DNA of 16,844 nucleotides from Pseudomonadota bacterium (GCA_021785795.1 JAJYEK010000068.1:935-17778); one strand, 5' to 3'. Shown: positions 1 to 8,356, numbered from the stretch's first letter. Notes: generated by a model not told the origin, from the letters alone. Numbers and translations: made by a program.

Positions 1-836
1 GAAAGCGTCGTTTCATCAAGACCCCCCGGACCCAGCAGCACATGCAGCCGGTCTCCGAAGATGGCGGCCTCCAGCACGCCCGGGGCGTCACGCAGGACCT
101 GCAAGGCCGCCCCCAGCGGGGCGCAGCGGATTTCAAAAAGGCGCCCACCCAGATGGCGGCTGCGCAACTGGCTGGGTGTGCCCATGGCCACCAGACGTCC
201 GCGATCGATCAGGGCGATACGGTTGCAGTATTCGGCCTCGTCCATGTAGTGCGTGGACACCAGGATAGTGACGCCGTCTGCCGCCAGATCATGAATGAGA
301 TCCCAGAAGCGCCGCCGGGCCTCTGGTTCGACGCCGGAGGTGGGCTCATCCAGAAACAGGATGGGCGGCCGGTGAAGGATGGCGCATCCAAGCGCCAGAC
401 GCTGTTTCCAGCCGCCGGCCAGTGTGCGCACCAGAGCATCTTCGCGGCCGGACAGCCCGGCCATGGTAATGGCGAAACGGGTGCGCTCACCCATGTCCTT
501 GCGCGCGACCCGGTACATGCCTCCGAAGAAACGCAGATTCTCGCGGACAGTCAGGTCGCCATACAAAGAAAACTTCTGTGACATATAACCGATATGTTCC
601 CGTACGGCCTCCGGCTCCCGGTCGACATCGAAACCGGCCACCAGGGCGCGCCCCTCGCTTGGGCGCAAAAGTCCGCACAACATGCGGATCGTGGTCGATT
701 TGCCCGCGCCATTGGGGCCGATGAAACCCGCAATTTCGCCCTTCTCGATGCGCAGGTCGAGATGATCCACCGCCGTAAAGTCCTCAAATCTTTTTGTCAG
801 ACCTTCTGCGAGGATGGCGGGCCCCGCGGTGTTCAT
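1..836 (-). CDS. ABC transporter ATP-binding protein, equivalent to the C-terminal half of YbhF (partial, runs off left edge)
   Basis: This is the ATPase subunit of an ABC-2 type exporter and should act at the inner face of the cytoplasmic membrane. Reading from the ATG at 836-834, 278 codons are visible and the 3' end lies outside the window. Walker A is GPNGAGKS (residues 40-47), the Q-loop Gln is at 87, Walker B is ILFLDE (159-164) and the H-loop His is at 196 (STHYMDE). The signature is LAGGW (139-143) instead of LSGGQ, and the D-loop reads SGVEP instead of SGVDP. The start overlaps the stop of the upstream ATPase by 4 bp (ATGA), which implies translational coupling. Order and sequence match the second half of enterobacterial YbhF, which exists there as one fused protein. 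ABC-2 membrane subunits would be expected next, outside the window. The family assignment is firm; the substrate is unknown. Confidence 0.92.
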   Translation of the reverse strand, partial: MNTAGPAILAEGLTKRFEDFTAVDHLDLRIEKGEIAGFIGPNGAGKSTTIRMLCGLLRPSEGRALVAGFDVDREPEAVREHIGYMSQKFSLYGDLTVRENLRFFGGMYRVARKDMGERTRFAITMAGLSGREDALVRTLAGGWKQRLALGCAILHRPPILFLDEPTSGVEPEARRRFWDLIHDLAADGVTILVSTHYMDEAEYCNRIALIDRGRLVAMGTPSQLRSRHLGGRLFEIRCAPLGAALQVLRDAPGVLEAAIFGDRLHVLLGPGGLDETTL

Positions 837-1774
837 GGCGCCGTCCGTGCCCCGATCAGGGCCACGAAAACGTCCTCGATCCCGGGCTCGGCGGGCACAA
901 TGACGGCGTCGTTTATGCCTTGTCGGGCGAGAAGCGCTTTCAGTTCGGGAACGCGGCGGGCGGCATCATCGACGCGCACATGAATGCGGTCGCCCATGAG
1001 CAGCACGCCCAGCACCCCGGCCTGGCCCGCGATCCACTGCCGCAGGGCGCGCGGATCCTGCGACGTCACAGCGAGCAGGGCGCCGGGCATCGCCTGCTTC
1101 AGACGTTCGGGCGTGTCGCAGTAGCGGATCTCTCCCGCGTGCAACAGGGCCAGGCGGGAACAGCGCTCGGCTTCATCCATGTACGCGGTGGAGAGCAGGA
1201 TGGTAACGCCGCTTTCGCGCAGATTGTAGAGAATGGCCCAGAAATCGCGGCGGGACACCGGATCCACCCCGGTGGTGGGTTCATCAAGCAGCAGAATGCG
1301 CGGGGTGTGGATCAGCGCGCACACAAGGCCAAGTTTTTGCTTCATGCCGCCGGAGAGCTGGCCCGCCAGGCGATCCTGGAAGGGCGTCAATCCGGCGGCC
1401 GTGAGCAGTTCGCGGCTGCGCGCCAGGCGCTCCTGGCGGGTGATTCCAAACAGTTCTCCGTAGAAAAAGATGTTTTCCGTGACGGTCAGGTCTTCGTACA
1501 GGCCGAAGCGCTGAGGCATGTAGCTCAAGTGCCGTTTGGCCCCTTCGGCGTCTCCTATCACATCGACACCATCGACCGAAATGGTGCCCGTGTCCGGTGG
1601 CAAAATCCCCGCGAGCATGCGCATGATGGTCGTCTTGCCAGCGCCATCCGGGCCGACGAGACCGAAGATCTCGCCGCGCGCAATCGCCATGTCGGCCTGG
1701 CGCACCGCCAGCGTGGATCCGAAGCTGCGGGTGAGCCCCTCGGTGTGAACCGCAAATTCCGAAGCGCTACTCAT
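833..1774 (-). CDS. ABC transporter ATP-binding protein, equivalent to the N-terminal half of YbhF
   Basis: A 313-residue ATPase subunit of the same exporter. Walker A is GPDGAGKT (41-48), with the Asp also found in the first domain of YbhF. The Q-loop Gln is at 88, the signature LSGGM at 140-144 and Walker B ILLLDE at 160-165. The H-loop reads STAYMDEAE, so Ala197 replaces the catalytic His; YbhF also lacks a His there. The C-terminal roughly 90 residues are the accessory segment seen in this family. The ATG overlaps the stop of the membrane-fusion gene by 4 bp (1771-1774) and its own stop overlaps the next ATPase by 4 bp (833-836), so the three genes form one tight operon. NBD1 is inferred to pair with NBD2 as a heterodimer with one canonical and one degenerate ATP site. 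The exported substrate cannot be read from sequence. Confidence 0.93.
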   Translation of the reverse strand: MSSASEFAVHTEGLTRSFGSTLAVRQADMAIARGEIFGLVGPDGAGKTTIMRMLAGILPPDTGTISVDGVDVIGDAEGAKRHLSYMPQRFGLYEDLTVTENIFFYGELFGITRQERLARSRELLTAAGLTPFQDRLAGQLSGGMKQKLGLVCALIHTPRILLLDEPTTGVDPVSRRDFWAILYNLRESGVTILLSTAYMDEAERCSRLALLHAGEIRYCDTPERLKQAMPGALLAVTSQDPRALRQWIAGQAGVLGVLLMGDRIHVRVDDAARRVPELKALLARQGINDAVIVPAEPGIEDVFVALIGARTAP

Positions 1775-2766
1775 GGGCCGGGGGGCAGCAGCGCAATCCT
1801 CGCATCGGCAGGCATGCCCGGGAGCAGCTCGTGTGTCGGGTTGTCGATGTCGATGCGGATACGATAAACGAGCGTTACGCGTTCGGCGTGGGTCTCGACC
1901 GTTTTGGGCGTGAATTGCGCTTCCGATGAGATGAAGCTGATGCGGCCGTGGTATTTCTTTCCGGGATAGGTATCGGTGGTGACCGTGGCCGGCTCGCCCA
2001 GCCGCACGGCGCCGAGATCCCGTTCATTGACATAGGCGCGCAGCCACACATGATCGAGATCGTCGAGCGTAAAAATGGCCACCCCGGGTCCCGCCAGCTC
2101 ACCCAGTTCCGCCTCGCGAACCCCCAGTACCCCACTGAAGGGCGCACGCAGCGTGGTGTAGGAAAGGGTCACTCGATCGAGGCCCACCCGCGCCTTTGCC
2201 GTGACAAGTCCGGCGCGCGCAAGGGACACGTTATCGCGGGCGACTTGCAGAAGGGCCTGGTCGCGGGCCAGCGCCGCGGAGGCCTGTGCCGCAGTCGTAT
2301 AGGCCTGGTCATAGGCCTGCCGCGATATCGCGCCCGCCTTTATGAGGCGTGTTGCGCGGATGTAGTCGCGGCGGGTCTGCGTGACATTGAACCGGTCACT
2401 CAGGACGGTCTTCTGGGCGGCAAGGTAGTTGCTCTCATCGACCCGTACCTGCTGGCGCGCAACCTGCAGGTTGCCGCGATCGATTCGCAGCTGTTGACGG
2501 TAAAGGCGCGCCTCCACGCGCGCCAGCACGGTGCCGGCCCGGACGAAGCGGCCTTCATCGAACGGGAGATAGACGATGGGTGCCTCGACATCGGTGAAGC
2601 TCAGGATACTTTGGTGGGCTTCGATGTTGCCCGAAACGAGAATGGTGCGGGGTCCGGCCGGAAGACCGAAAAGAAAGCGTCGAACGGGGGGTAAAAGCAA
2701 AAGCAGGCAAGCGAGCGCCAGCACGGTGCCGGCGGCCAGAGCCATGCGGGGGCGCGGTATTTTCAT
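1771..2766 (-). CDS. HlyD/YbhG-family membrane-fusion (periplasmic adaptor) protein
   Basis: A 331-residue adaptor that should link the inner-membrane ABC exporter encoded by the next genes to an outer-membrane channel. Residues 8-25 form a hydrophobic signal anchor. Residues 45-85 give the first lipoyl half (SGNIEAH, then a PFDEGRFVRAGTVLARVE stretch). A long Gln/Ala/Arg-rich coiled-coil hairpin covers about 88-200. It is followed by the second lipoyl half (LRAPFSGVLGVREAELGELA) and a beta-barrel region ending with LLPGMPADARI. The start is the ATG at 2766-2764, with GGAGG about 8 nt upstream. It is the first gene of the operon, ahead of the two ATPases. Order and sequence match ybhG-ybhF. 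The family is firm; the exact orthology is an inference. Confidence 0.9.
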   Translation of the reverse strand: MKIPRPRMALAAGTVLALACLLLLLPPVRRFLFGLPAGPRTILVSGNIEAHQSILSFTDVEAPIVYLPFDEGRFVRAGTVLARVEARLYRQQLRIDRGNLQVARQQVRVDESNYLAAQKTVLSDRFNVTQTRRDYIRATRLIKAGAISRQAYDQAYTTAAQASAALARDQALLQVARDNVSLARAGLVTAKARVGLDRVTLSYTTLRAPFSGVLGVREAELGELAGPGVAIFTLDDLDHVWLRAYVNERDLGAVRLGEPATVTTDTYPGKKYHGRISFISSEAQFTPKTVETHAERVTLVYRIRIDIDNPTHELLPGMPADARIALLPPGP

Positions 2767-3294
2767 GGCGGATCCCTCCGCCCCGCACCGTCCGATGTCG
2801 GGTTTTCGCGCATCACGCCCACGGTCGTATGCCCCCCTTTACAGACTTGCCCTGTCCGGGCAGACCGGCTGTCTGTTGCCTCGTCAATCACCTCTCGCAT
2901 GGGATGGCGCCGCAGGCGGGGCATTTTCGATCCCCCTGCCTCTTTTATTCCTCCCCCGGCACTTCCCGTCCCGCCAGGGCGCAGGGACGTCTGACCGGTG
3001 GCATGCGTGTCTGCGATCACTCCCAAGACGGCCAATGTATGCTATGCCCTCTTTCCGGCGCTTGCCAGTGGCCCTTGGGGCCGTTTGCGTTCCTGCTTTG
3101 CCGCCGCGGGGCCGGGCGGCGGATTTCCTGACGCGAAGTGCCGGGGGTCTGTCCGATGGCGTTTCCGTCCTTTGCGGGCGAGGCCACTGGTGCCGCGAAG
3201 GCCGCCCGTTGAGAAGGGATGCCACGTGGCATCCTGCGCCGGGCCCGCCAACCGGGTGGGGAGCAAACGGACGCAGACTGCGGCAGGCTCCCTC
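2767..3294. other. Gene-free spacer upstream of the exporter operon
   Basis: About 530 bp between the aquaporin stop and the adaptor start. It should hold the exporter promoter, but I could not find a convincing -35/-10 pair on the minus strand. It contains an 18-bp perfect palindrome at 3217-3234. Open frames here have no recognisable domain. One minus-strand frame from 3035 begins with a short metallophosphoesterase-like string (LGVIADTH) but continues as low-complexity sequence. Confidence 0.5.
3217..3234. repeat. 18-bp perfect palindrome with CACGTG core
   Basis: GGATGCCACGTGGCATCC equals its own reverse complement. As RNA it folds into a 7-bp GC-rich stem with a 4-nt ACGT loop. It lies about 60 bp past the aquaporin stop and about 450 bp upstream of the exporter start, so it could be a weak terminator for the first (there is no U-tract) or a regulator-binding site for the second. 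The palindrome is seen directly; the role is unknown. Confidence 0.5.
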
Positions 3295-4104
3295 TCAACC
3301 CGGGGCACGTGGTTCGTCGACCTCCAGGGAGCCTTGGGCTGTGATGTCGCCGGCAACGGTCGGCGGGCCCTTCAGTATCCATTCGAAAAAAACTCCGATC
3401 AGGGCACCCACTGTCGGTCCGACCACGTAGATCCAGGTCGTGTGCAGGTCTCCCCGCAACAAATCCGGCGCCAGCGAACGCACCGGATTCATCGACGCGC
3501 CACTGACAGGTCCTGCCCACAGTCCCGCGAGCGCAATGTAGCCCCCCACCGCAATGGCGCCATTGGTGCCGATGTTGCGGGCCCCCGAGGCAGTTCCCAA
3601 TATGGTGTTGACAAGCCCCGCGGTCAGCACGATCTCCATGGCCAGCGCCCCGCCGGCGCTGACCCCGCGCCCGGGCACCGTGGCGCCCAGGGCTGCGGCT
3701 GCGCCGAACAGGGCCCGCAGAAAGAGAGCCGCCCCGAGGCCCCCGGTCACCTGGGCCAGCATGTAACCGGGCACGCGCCGCCACGGGAAATTGCGGCGCA
3801 CGGCAAACGCGAGGGTCACGGCCGGATTGAGATGCGCGCCGCTTACCGCGCCCATGAAGTAGATGATCGCCATCACCATAAGACCGGGTGCCACGGCGAC
3901 GTCCGCAGCACCCAGTGTCCCCGCGCTACGGGCTGCGACAACCTCTCCGCCGGCTGCAACCAGCACCAGGAGAAACGTCCCCCAGGTCTCCGCGAACAGC
4001 CGCCGCCACTCGAGCGCGGGATCAAGGAAATCGGGGGCTACCTGCTTTAAGACCATGTGTCTGCGCAGGGCCGCCGTCTTTTGTTCTTTGCGATGCGATG
4101 CCAT
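3295..4104 (-). CDS. MIP-family aquaporin / aquaglyceroporin-like channel with NPV second motif
   Basis: A 269-residue inner-membrane channel of the major intrinsic protein family, passing water or small neutral solutes. Residues 1-33 form a basic, soluble N-terminal extension; membrane segments start near residue 35 (FAETWGTFLLVLVAAGGEVV). The first pore half-helix has canonical SGAHLNPAVT (NPA at 93-95). The second reads SGASMNPVRS, so NPV (206-208) replaces NPA, with the filter Arg kept at 209. The six-helix, two-repeat layout is visible, and length is normal apart from the extension. The ATG at 4104 is preceded by a GGGGGAAAG Shine-Dalgarno. It follows ppk2 on the same strand with a 65-bp gap, so co-transcription is plausible. 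Water versus glycerol selectivity is not decided by what I can see. Confidence 0.92.
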   Translation of the reverse strand: MASHRKEQKTAALRRHMVLKQVAPDFLDPALEWRRLFAETWGTFLLVLVAAGGEVVAARSAGTLGAADVAVAPGLMVMAIIYFMGAVSGAHLNPAVTLAFAVRRNFPWRRVPGYMLAQVTGGLGAALFLRALFGAAAALGATVPGRGVSAGGALAMEIVLTAGLVNTILGTASGARNIGTNGAIAVGGYIALAGLWAGPVSGASMNPVRSLAPDLLRGDLHTTWIYVVGPTVGALIGVFFEWILKGPPTVAGDITAQGSLEVDEPRAPG

Positions 4105-4169
4105 GTCTTTCCCCCGTCAGCCTTTCAAGACCTGGTGTGTGCCTGCGGGATGCGTCCCCGTGTCCCGCT

Positions 4170-5039
4170 CTAGCGGGCGAGCTGTTTGCGTATCGAGAGC
4201 AGCTCGCGCCTTCGTTTTGGACCAAGCCGCGGATAGCTCATGTTCAATGTTTCCAGTGTGTCCAGGATGATACGCGAAATGAGCAGTCGGGCATTTTCCT
4301 TGTCGTCTGCGGGCACTACATACCAGGGCGCCTCGCGTGTGCTGGTAGCCCCCAGGCAATCCTCGTAGGCCTGCATGTACTGCCCCCAGAATTTCCTTTC
4401 GTGGGCGTCCGACAGGCTGAATTTCCAGTTCTTTTGCGGATCATCGATGCGTTCAAGCAGGCGTCTTCGCTGCTCTTCCGGCGACAGGTGCAGAAAAAAT
4501 TTGACGACCCGGGTCCCGTTGCGGGTCAGATGTTTCTCGAAATCCCGGATCGAGCGGTAGCGCCTTTGCCAGATGGTGTCTTTCCCAAGAAGCTCCGGCG
4601 GAAGCTGTTCGCCGCGGAGAAGCTCCGGATGGACACGGACGATAAGAACTTCCTCATAATAAGACCGGTTGAAGATGCCGATGCGGCCACGCTCAGGCAG
4701 GCAGCGCGTCGTGCGCCACATGAAGTCATGTTCAAGTTCAGTCTCGCTTGGGTGCTTGAAGCTGAACACCTGGCAGCCCTGCGGGTTTACGCCAGACATC
4801 ACGTGGCGGATGGCGCCGTCTTTGCCGGCGGCGTCCATCGCCTGAAAAATCAGCAGCAGGGAGTATTGGTGAGATGCGTAGAGCAACTGCTGGAGCGCGC
4901 TCAGCCGGGCGATGTCCGCATCCAGGTATTCACGGTATTGGCTCTTGGATCGGTAAAGTGGTTTTGTGACCGTCGGCCACGCCTCGAGCCTGACGCGTGT
5001 CCCGGCGGGTACGCGGAATTTTTTCAGCTGGATTTTCAT
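4170..5039 (-). CDS. ppk2: Polyphosphate kinase 2 (PPK2) family, class III-like polyphosphate:nucleotide phosphotransferase
   Basis: A 289-residue cytosolic kinase that should transfer phosphate between polyphosphate and nucleotides (AMP/ADP for class III members). The P-loop is AMDAAGKDG (67-75), followed by [21 protein letters not shown]. The Walker B/lid region is [20 protein letters not shown] (119-138), and [23 protein letters not shown] and the [13 protein letters not shown] segment complete the PPK2 fold. The Asp after AAGK resembles class III rather than class I enzymes. The frame is open for about 200 codons further upstream, but homology begins at the ATG at 5039, which has AGGGGG 6 nt before it, so I place the start there. 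A possible -10 (TACAAT on the minus strand, 5075-5070) lies 31 nt upstream, without a clear -35. The aquaporin gene follows. The family is firm; the direction of reaction is inferred. Confidence 0.93.
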   Translation of the reverse strand: MKIQLKKFRVPAGTRVRLEAWPTVTKPLYRSKSQYREYLDADIARLSALQQLLYASHQYSLLLIFQAMDAAGKDGAIRHVMSGVNPQGCQVFSFKHPSETELEHDFMWRTTRCLPERGRIGIFNRSYYEEVLIVRVHPELLRGEQLPPELLGKDTIWQRRYRSIRDFEKHLTRNGTRVVKFFLHLSPEEQRRRLLERIDDPQKNWKFSLSDAHERKFWGQYMQAYEDCLGATSTREAPWYVVPADDKENARLLISRIILDTLETLNMSYPRLGPKRRRELLSIRKQLAR

Positions 5040-5433
5040 TCCACCCCCTGTCGTGGTCCCTGTCTGTCGATTGTAGTACCGGACCCTCTTGCGCGCGCCT
5101 TCCTGATGGTCGAACCCGCAAACCGGAGCGGCCCGCGCCCCCACGGAGGGCTCAACCCCGGATTCGACCGCACGGGGGTGTCCCGCGGGCTCCCGGGAGT
5201 GCACGGGATTCCCGCGCCTCCCAAACCGGCGGGCGTGGTGCGCCACCGGTGTCCCTTGCGTTGGGGCAGGGACGTCTGCCCGCGATCTTCGCCCCGGTGG
5301 TTTTCCAAGACGCGTGTCGCCGGTCCGGGCTGACGGACTTTCTGCAGGGGGTGCGCGATTCAAAGAGGCTTTGGTGCGACTGAAAGGATGCGGCTTTGCC
5401 GATGGCGTTGCGGGGAGTCCCGGATTCTCGAGC
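5040..5433. other. Divergent intergenic region between ppk2 and the DUF302 gene
   Basis: Nearly 400 bp of GC-rich DNA without a supported gene. It should hold the ppk2 promoter on the minus strand (TACAAT at 5070-5075 is the best -10 candidate) and leads into the DUF302 promoter on the plus strand. The minus-strand frame upstream of ppk2 stays open here but looks like non-coding translation (Arg/Pro/Gly-rich, no domain). Confidence 0.45.
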
Positions 5434-5462
5434 CTGACGAAAAAAGAAGCGTGGTGTATCAT
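5434..5462 (+). promoter_or_regulatory. Candidate sigma70-type promoter for the DUF302 gene
   Basis: CTGACG (5434-5439) and TATCAT (5457-5462) are separated by 17 bp and resemble TTGACA/TATAAT with two and one mismatches. They lie about 60 bp upstream of the ATG at 5521. This is pattern recognition only. Confidence 0.4.
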
Positions 5463-5520
5463 GGGCGGCCTCATGCACGCGCTTTGCATCCATTCGCCAC
5501 GCGATTTTCCGGAGACAACC

Positions 5521-5997
5521 ATGCTGAAGAAGATTTTCTCTGTATCCGCCCTGATCGGTCTGTCCGTAGGCACGGCGGTTGCCTCGCCGACCATCGTTGC
5601 CGAACATTTCACCATGCCCGCTGCGATGGCCGCCACGCGCATCAGTCAGCAACTGGCTCAACACCGGTTCAAGGTGATCGATAATCTCAACGTGATCCCC
5701 ACTATCCGCAAACACGCGCCCAAGCTGGCAGCCAGGATTCCTGCGAGGATTCAGGCGGAACGTTTGCTCGTGGCCTGTAATGCACCCGCCATAGTCGGCT
5801 ATATGCGCACCGACCTCGCCGCCACCAGTCTGTGCCCGCTGACCATTTCCCTGGTTCAGGAAGACGGGCAGACGACCGCCTATTATCTGGAGCGCAGTGC
5901 GGTCCGCCCGGGCGCTCCCGCCCGCGCAGTCGACCGCGCGGTGCTGGCCTCTTTGCACGCCGCGCAGGTCGCCGGTCCCAGCAGACTGCGCAAATAG
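5521..5997 (+). CDS. Secreted DUF302-domain protein
   Basis: A 158-residue exported protein. Residues 1-22 are a signal peptide ([22 protein letters not shown], written here only to mark the likely cleavage after the AVAS motif). The DUF302 core spans about 38-125: an [20 protein letters not shown] helix-strand, the conserved RLLVACNAP segment (Cys86), [12 protein letters not shown] (Cys105) and a final TTAYYLER strand. DUF302 proteins are small alpha/beta proteins of unsettled function, often exported. The start is the ATG at 5521 with GGAG 6 nt upstream; the longer open frame from 5314 lacks both a signal peptide and an SD. It stands alone: divergent from ppk2, convergent with rhlE, with a candidate promoter (5434-5462) and terminator (6011-6048). 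Domain assignment is by motif memory and fairly sure; the function is unknown. Confidence 0.85.
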   Translation: MLKKIFSVSALIGLSVGTAVASPTIVAEHFTMPAAMAATRISQQLAQHRFKVIDNLNVIPTIRKHAPKLAARIPARIQAERLLVACNAPAIVGYMRTDLAATSLCPLTISLVQEDGQTTAYYLERSAVRPGAPARAVDRAVLASLHAAQVAGPSRLRK

Positions 5998-6334
5998 CCA
6001 AACCCGAAAGCGGCGGCTCCGTCCGGTTGTTCCGGGCGGGAGTCGCCGGACTGGTTGTCTGACCGTACGGACAGTGGTGCATTGGGGCCCCATGCCGGGG
6101 GCGCTGGGGTATGCGCCAGAAGGGGTGCGGGCGGGCACCAGGTGTCCTGCGGGGGTGGTGGCTCCATCTGCGGGACACGGATCCTGGCGAGGGAATGCGG
6201 GGGCCTTTCCCGTGCCGGCCGATCGCCTCACGGCCGGTCCATACCCTTTCGTGCCCATCGGCGGACCGTCCTCATCGCCGGCCGGGCGACCTGACCCGCA
6301 GGCCGGGCGCTGTGACCGGCGGGGGCGGCGGTCG
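5998..6334. other. Convergent intergenic region between DUF302 gene and rhlE
   Basis: About 340 bp with no gene. It contains the strong hairpin at 6011-6048 and further short GC-rich inverted repeats, for example GGTGC/GCACC near 6126-6141 and GTGTCC/GGACAC between about 6143 and 6179. Two direct copies of a GGCCGGGCG-type string lie near 6280-6310. These may serve transcription termination from both sides. Confidence 0.4.
6011..6048 (+). terminator. Strong hairpin, probable terminator of the DUF302 gene
   Basis: The stem starts 14 nt after the DUF302 stop. The left arm at 6011-6026 (CGGCGGCTCCGTCCGG) pairs with the right arm at 6032-6048 around a TTGTT loop. About 16 pairs form, with two G-U wobbles and one bulged base. 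The downstream sequence is only moderately T-rich (GGTTGTCTG), so intrinsic termination is likely but not classic. The stem could also act on rhlE transcripts coming from the other side. Confidence 0.55.
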
Positions 6335-7597
6335 TTACGCCCTCGATATCCCGCCTGACCGCGATCGGGGAGAAGCCCGTTTGCCACTTTGTCCCTGCGC
6401 GGGACGCCTCTGATCCCTGCGGCTGTCCATGCGCGGTTGCGCGATTGGTTCTGCCGGCCGGGAAGAGTCTGGCGCATAGCCGGGGATCACGACTTGCGGA
6501 ATCTCCCGCTTGAGCATTTTCTGAATGTCGGCGAGCAGCCTGTGCTCATCTGCGCATACCAGCGAGACCGCCGCGCCCTCGTTGCCGGCCCGTCCGGTAC
6601 GACCGATGCGGTGCACATAGTCCTCTGGTACATGGGGCAGCTCGAAATTCACGACATGCGGCAGCTGGTCGATGTCCAGTCCCCGGGCGGCCAGATCGGT
6701 GGCCACCAGTACGCGCACCGCACCTTGCTTGAAGTCAGCCAGTGCGCGGGTGCGCGCTGTCTGACTCTTGTTGCCGTGAATGGCGGCTGCGCTGATGCCG
6801 TCGCGTTCCAGCTGCTGGGCCAGGCGGTTGGCCCCATGTTTGGTGCGGGTGAACACCAGCACCTGTCCCCAGTCATGGGTGCCGATCAGAAAGGACAGAA
6901 GTTCCCGTTTGCGCTCGCGCTCCACCGGATGAACGGTGTGCGTCACACATTCAGATGCCATGTTGCGGCGGGCAACCTCGATCACCTCGGGCGAATCAAG
7001 GAGGCCGCCGGCCAGTTTTCTGATCTCGTCGGAGAAGGTCGCTGAAAAAAGCAGGTTCTGCCGCTGTTTGGGCAGGACCGCCAATACACGACGGATGTCG
7101 CGGATGAACCCCATGTCGAGCATGCGGTCTGCTTCATCGAGCACCAGGATCTCGACATGCGACAGATCCACGGTCTTTTGCCCCATGTGGTCGAGCAGGC
7201 GGCCTGGTGTCGCCACGAGAATATCCACGCCATCCCGCAGCGTCTCGATCTGTGGTTTTATGTTGACGCCACCGAACACCACGCCCGAGCGTAAGGGCAA
7301 ATGCCTGCCGTATGTCTTCACGCTTTCTGCCACCTGAGCGGCCAGCTCGCGGGTGGGCGTCAAGACCAGTGCGCGGAGCAGGTGTCGCCCACTCCCGGAA
7401 TCAGTGCTTAGCCGTTGCAGCAGGGGCAACGTGAATGCCGCGGTTTTGCCGGTGCCGGTTTGCGCGCTGGCCATGATGTCGCGTTTATCGAGTATCGTGG
7501 GAATGGCTTGCCGTTGTATGGGTGTGGGTTCGGTGTATCCCTGTTCAGAGAGGGCGCGAAGTAATGCAGACGAAAGTCCGAGTGTGGCAAATGACAT
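6335..7597 (-). CDS. rhlE: DEAD-box ATP-dependent RNA helicase, RhlE type
   Basis: A 420-residue RNA helicase that unwinds short RNA duplexes, likely in ribosome assembly and RNA turnover with the degradosome. All core motifs are present: Q-motif ([10 protein letters not shown], 21-30), motif I AQTGTGKT (45-52), PTRELA (81-86), GG at 109-110, TPGR (130-133), DEAD (154-157), SAT (185-187), ARGLD and HRIGRTGR in the second RecA domain. An MSFATLGLS start is typical of RhlE. The C-terminal tail after about residue 370 is short, basic and disordered ([22 protein letters not shown]), as in RhlE proteins. The start at 7597 has GGAG about 12 nt upstream, a weak SD. The gene stands alone and converges with the DUF302 gene. 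The DEAD-box family is certain; RhlE subfamily is very likely. Confidence 0.95.
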   Translation of the reverse strand: MSFATLGLSSALLRALSEQGYTEPTPIQRQAIPTILDKRDIMASAQTGTGKTAAFTLPLLQRLSTDSGSGRHLLRALVLTPTRELAAQVAESVKTYGRHLPLRSGVVFGGVNIKPQIETLRDGVDILVATPGRLLDHMGQKTVDLSHVEILVLDEADRMLDMGFIRDIRRVLAVLPKQRQNLLFSATFSDEIRKLAGGLLDSPEVIEVARRNMASECVTHTVHPVERERKRELLSFLIGTHDWGQVLVFTRTKHGANRLAQQLERDGISAAAIHGNKSQTARTRALADFKQGAVRVLVATDLAARGLDIDQLPHVVNFELPHVPEDYVHRIGRTGRAGNEGAAVSLVCADEHRLLADIQKMLKREIPQVVIPGYAPDSSRPAEPIAQPRMDSRRDQRRPAQGQSGKRASPRSRSGGISRA

Positions 7598-8182
7598 AGT
7601 GGGTGCTGCTCCGAAACCGGCCTGCCCGCGGCTTGTGCCTTGGGTCGGTGTAGGCAGGATATGTTGTTGAGTTCGAGGCTAACCGGTTGGGATGACCGCG
7701 AAGAGCTGAGGCGACATACCGAAATGCGCCAGATTGCCCGCCATGGTAACAAAATAGCCAGACGAATGCTGCAAATCTTTTCCTGGCGCTACCCTTGTGC
7801 GGCGAGGGGTGGCCCTTTTGCGCCGGTTGTCCGACAAGCCGACGCGACAGTCCTCGCAACCGGGCTTGGACGCAACCCCCGATGTGTATTCGGGTCGCTC
7901 TTGTGCTGCGCCAGTTACTGCCGGCCAACCCTGTTTGGAGGCGGGATGGTACACGCGATCGGCGTATGGCAGGTGGGGGTCTTCAGGGTTCGTAAAGACC
8001 AGCCCCTCGTTTGCGTGACATCGGGGCTCGGTGTCGCGTTTATCCCCGGGGTGCCGCCCCGCGGATGCTTCCGGGCACGGCGGTCGATCGTAAGAAATTC
8101 CCGCCCGCAGCGACTAAACCCATGCTCAATCCGGTTTTGGCGAGACTTGGGCAATGCACACAATCCAACGAGGACATACACG
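7598..8182. other. Long intergenic region upstream of rhlE and the small secreted gene
   Basis: About 585 bp between divergently transcribed genes. I see no supported coding region. It should carry both promoters. For the plus-strand gene, TTGGCG and CACAAT with a 16-bp spacer (about 8138-8165) are a weak candidate. Short stems occur, for example CCCGA/TCGGG near 7880-7895. A long 5' leader for the rhlE mRNA is possible but not shown. Confidence 0.35.
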
Positions 8183-8356
8183 ATGAGAAAAGCAGGGCTT
8201 GTGGTGATGGCGGCGGCGATAGCTGTCGGGGGTCTCGGGGTAGGGCGTGCCCAGGCGGCCGATAGCGCTGCCATGGCCAAAATGCACATGTACTTCGTGC
8301 ATCACTCTTTCGGTTTTCCGATGAATTTCTATCGGTTCCACCCGGGGCCACACTAA
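8183..8356 (+). CDS. Small secreted His/Met/aromatic-rich peptide, unrecognised
   Basis: A 57-codon gene I do not recognise. Residues 1-25 are a classic signal peptide: MRK, a hydrophobic core (AGLVVMAAAIAVGGLGVG) and an AQA cleavage site before Ala26. The mature 32 residues hold five His, four Met and several Phe/Tyr (KMHMYFVHHSFGF, then FYRFHPGPH at the end). That composition would fit metal binding or a short beta-structure, but this is inference. The ATG at 8183 has AGGA about 9 nt upstream (ACGAGGACATACACG). The next small gene starts 65 bp after the stop on the same strand. The clean signal peptide and SD argue that the gene is real. Confidence 0.7.
   Translation: MRKAGLVVMAAAIAVGGLGVGRAQAADSAAMAKMHMYFVHHSFGFPMNFYRFHPGPH

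Noticed and set aside
2763..3035. Minus-strand frame starting LAVLGVIADTH, like a metallophosphoesterase N-terminus
   Set aside because: Only the first 12 residues fit. It starts with TTG, has no SD, and continues as Gly/Arg-rich low-complexity sequence without further phosphoesterase motifs.
2998..4050. Long plus-strand open frame opposite the aquaporin
   Set aside because: It is antisense to a gene with clear family motifs. The product is Gly/Arg/Gln-rich with no domain.
5152..6477. 441-codon minus-strand open frame across the DUF302 gene and flanks
   Set aside because: It is antisense to the DUF302 gene, which has a signal peptide, SD and domain. The predicted product has no recognisable motif and reflects GC-rich DNA lacking stops.
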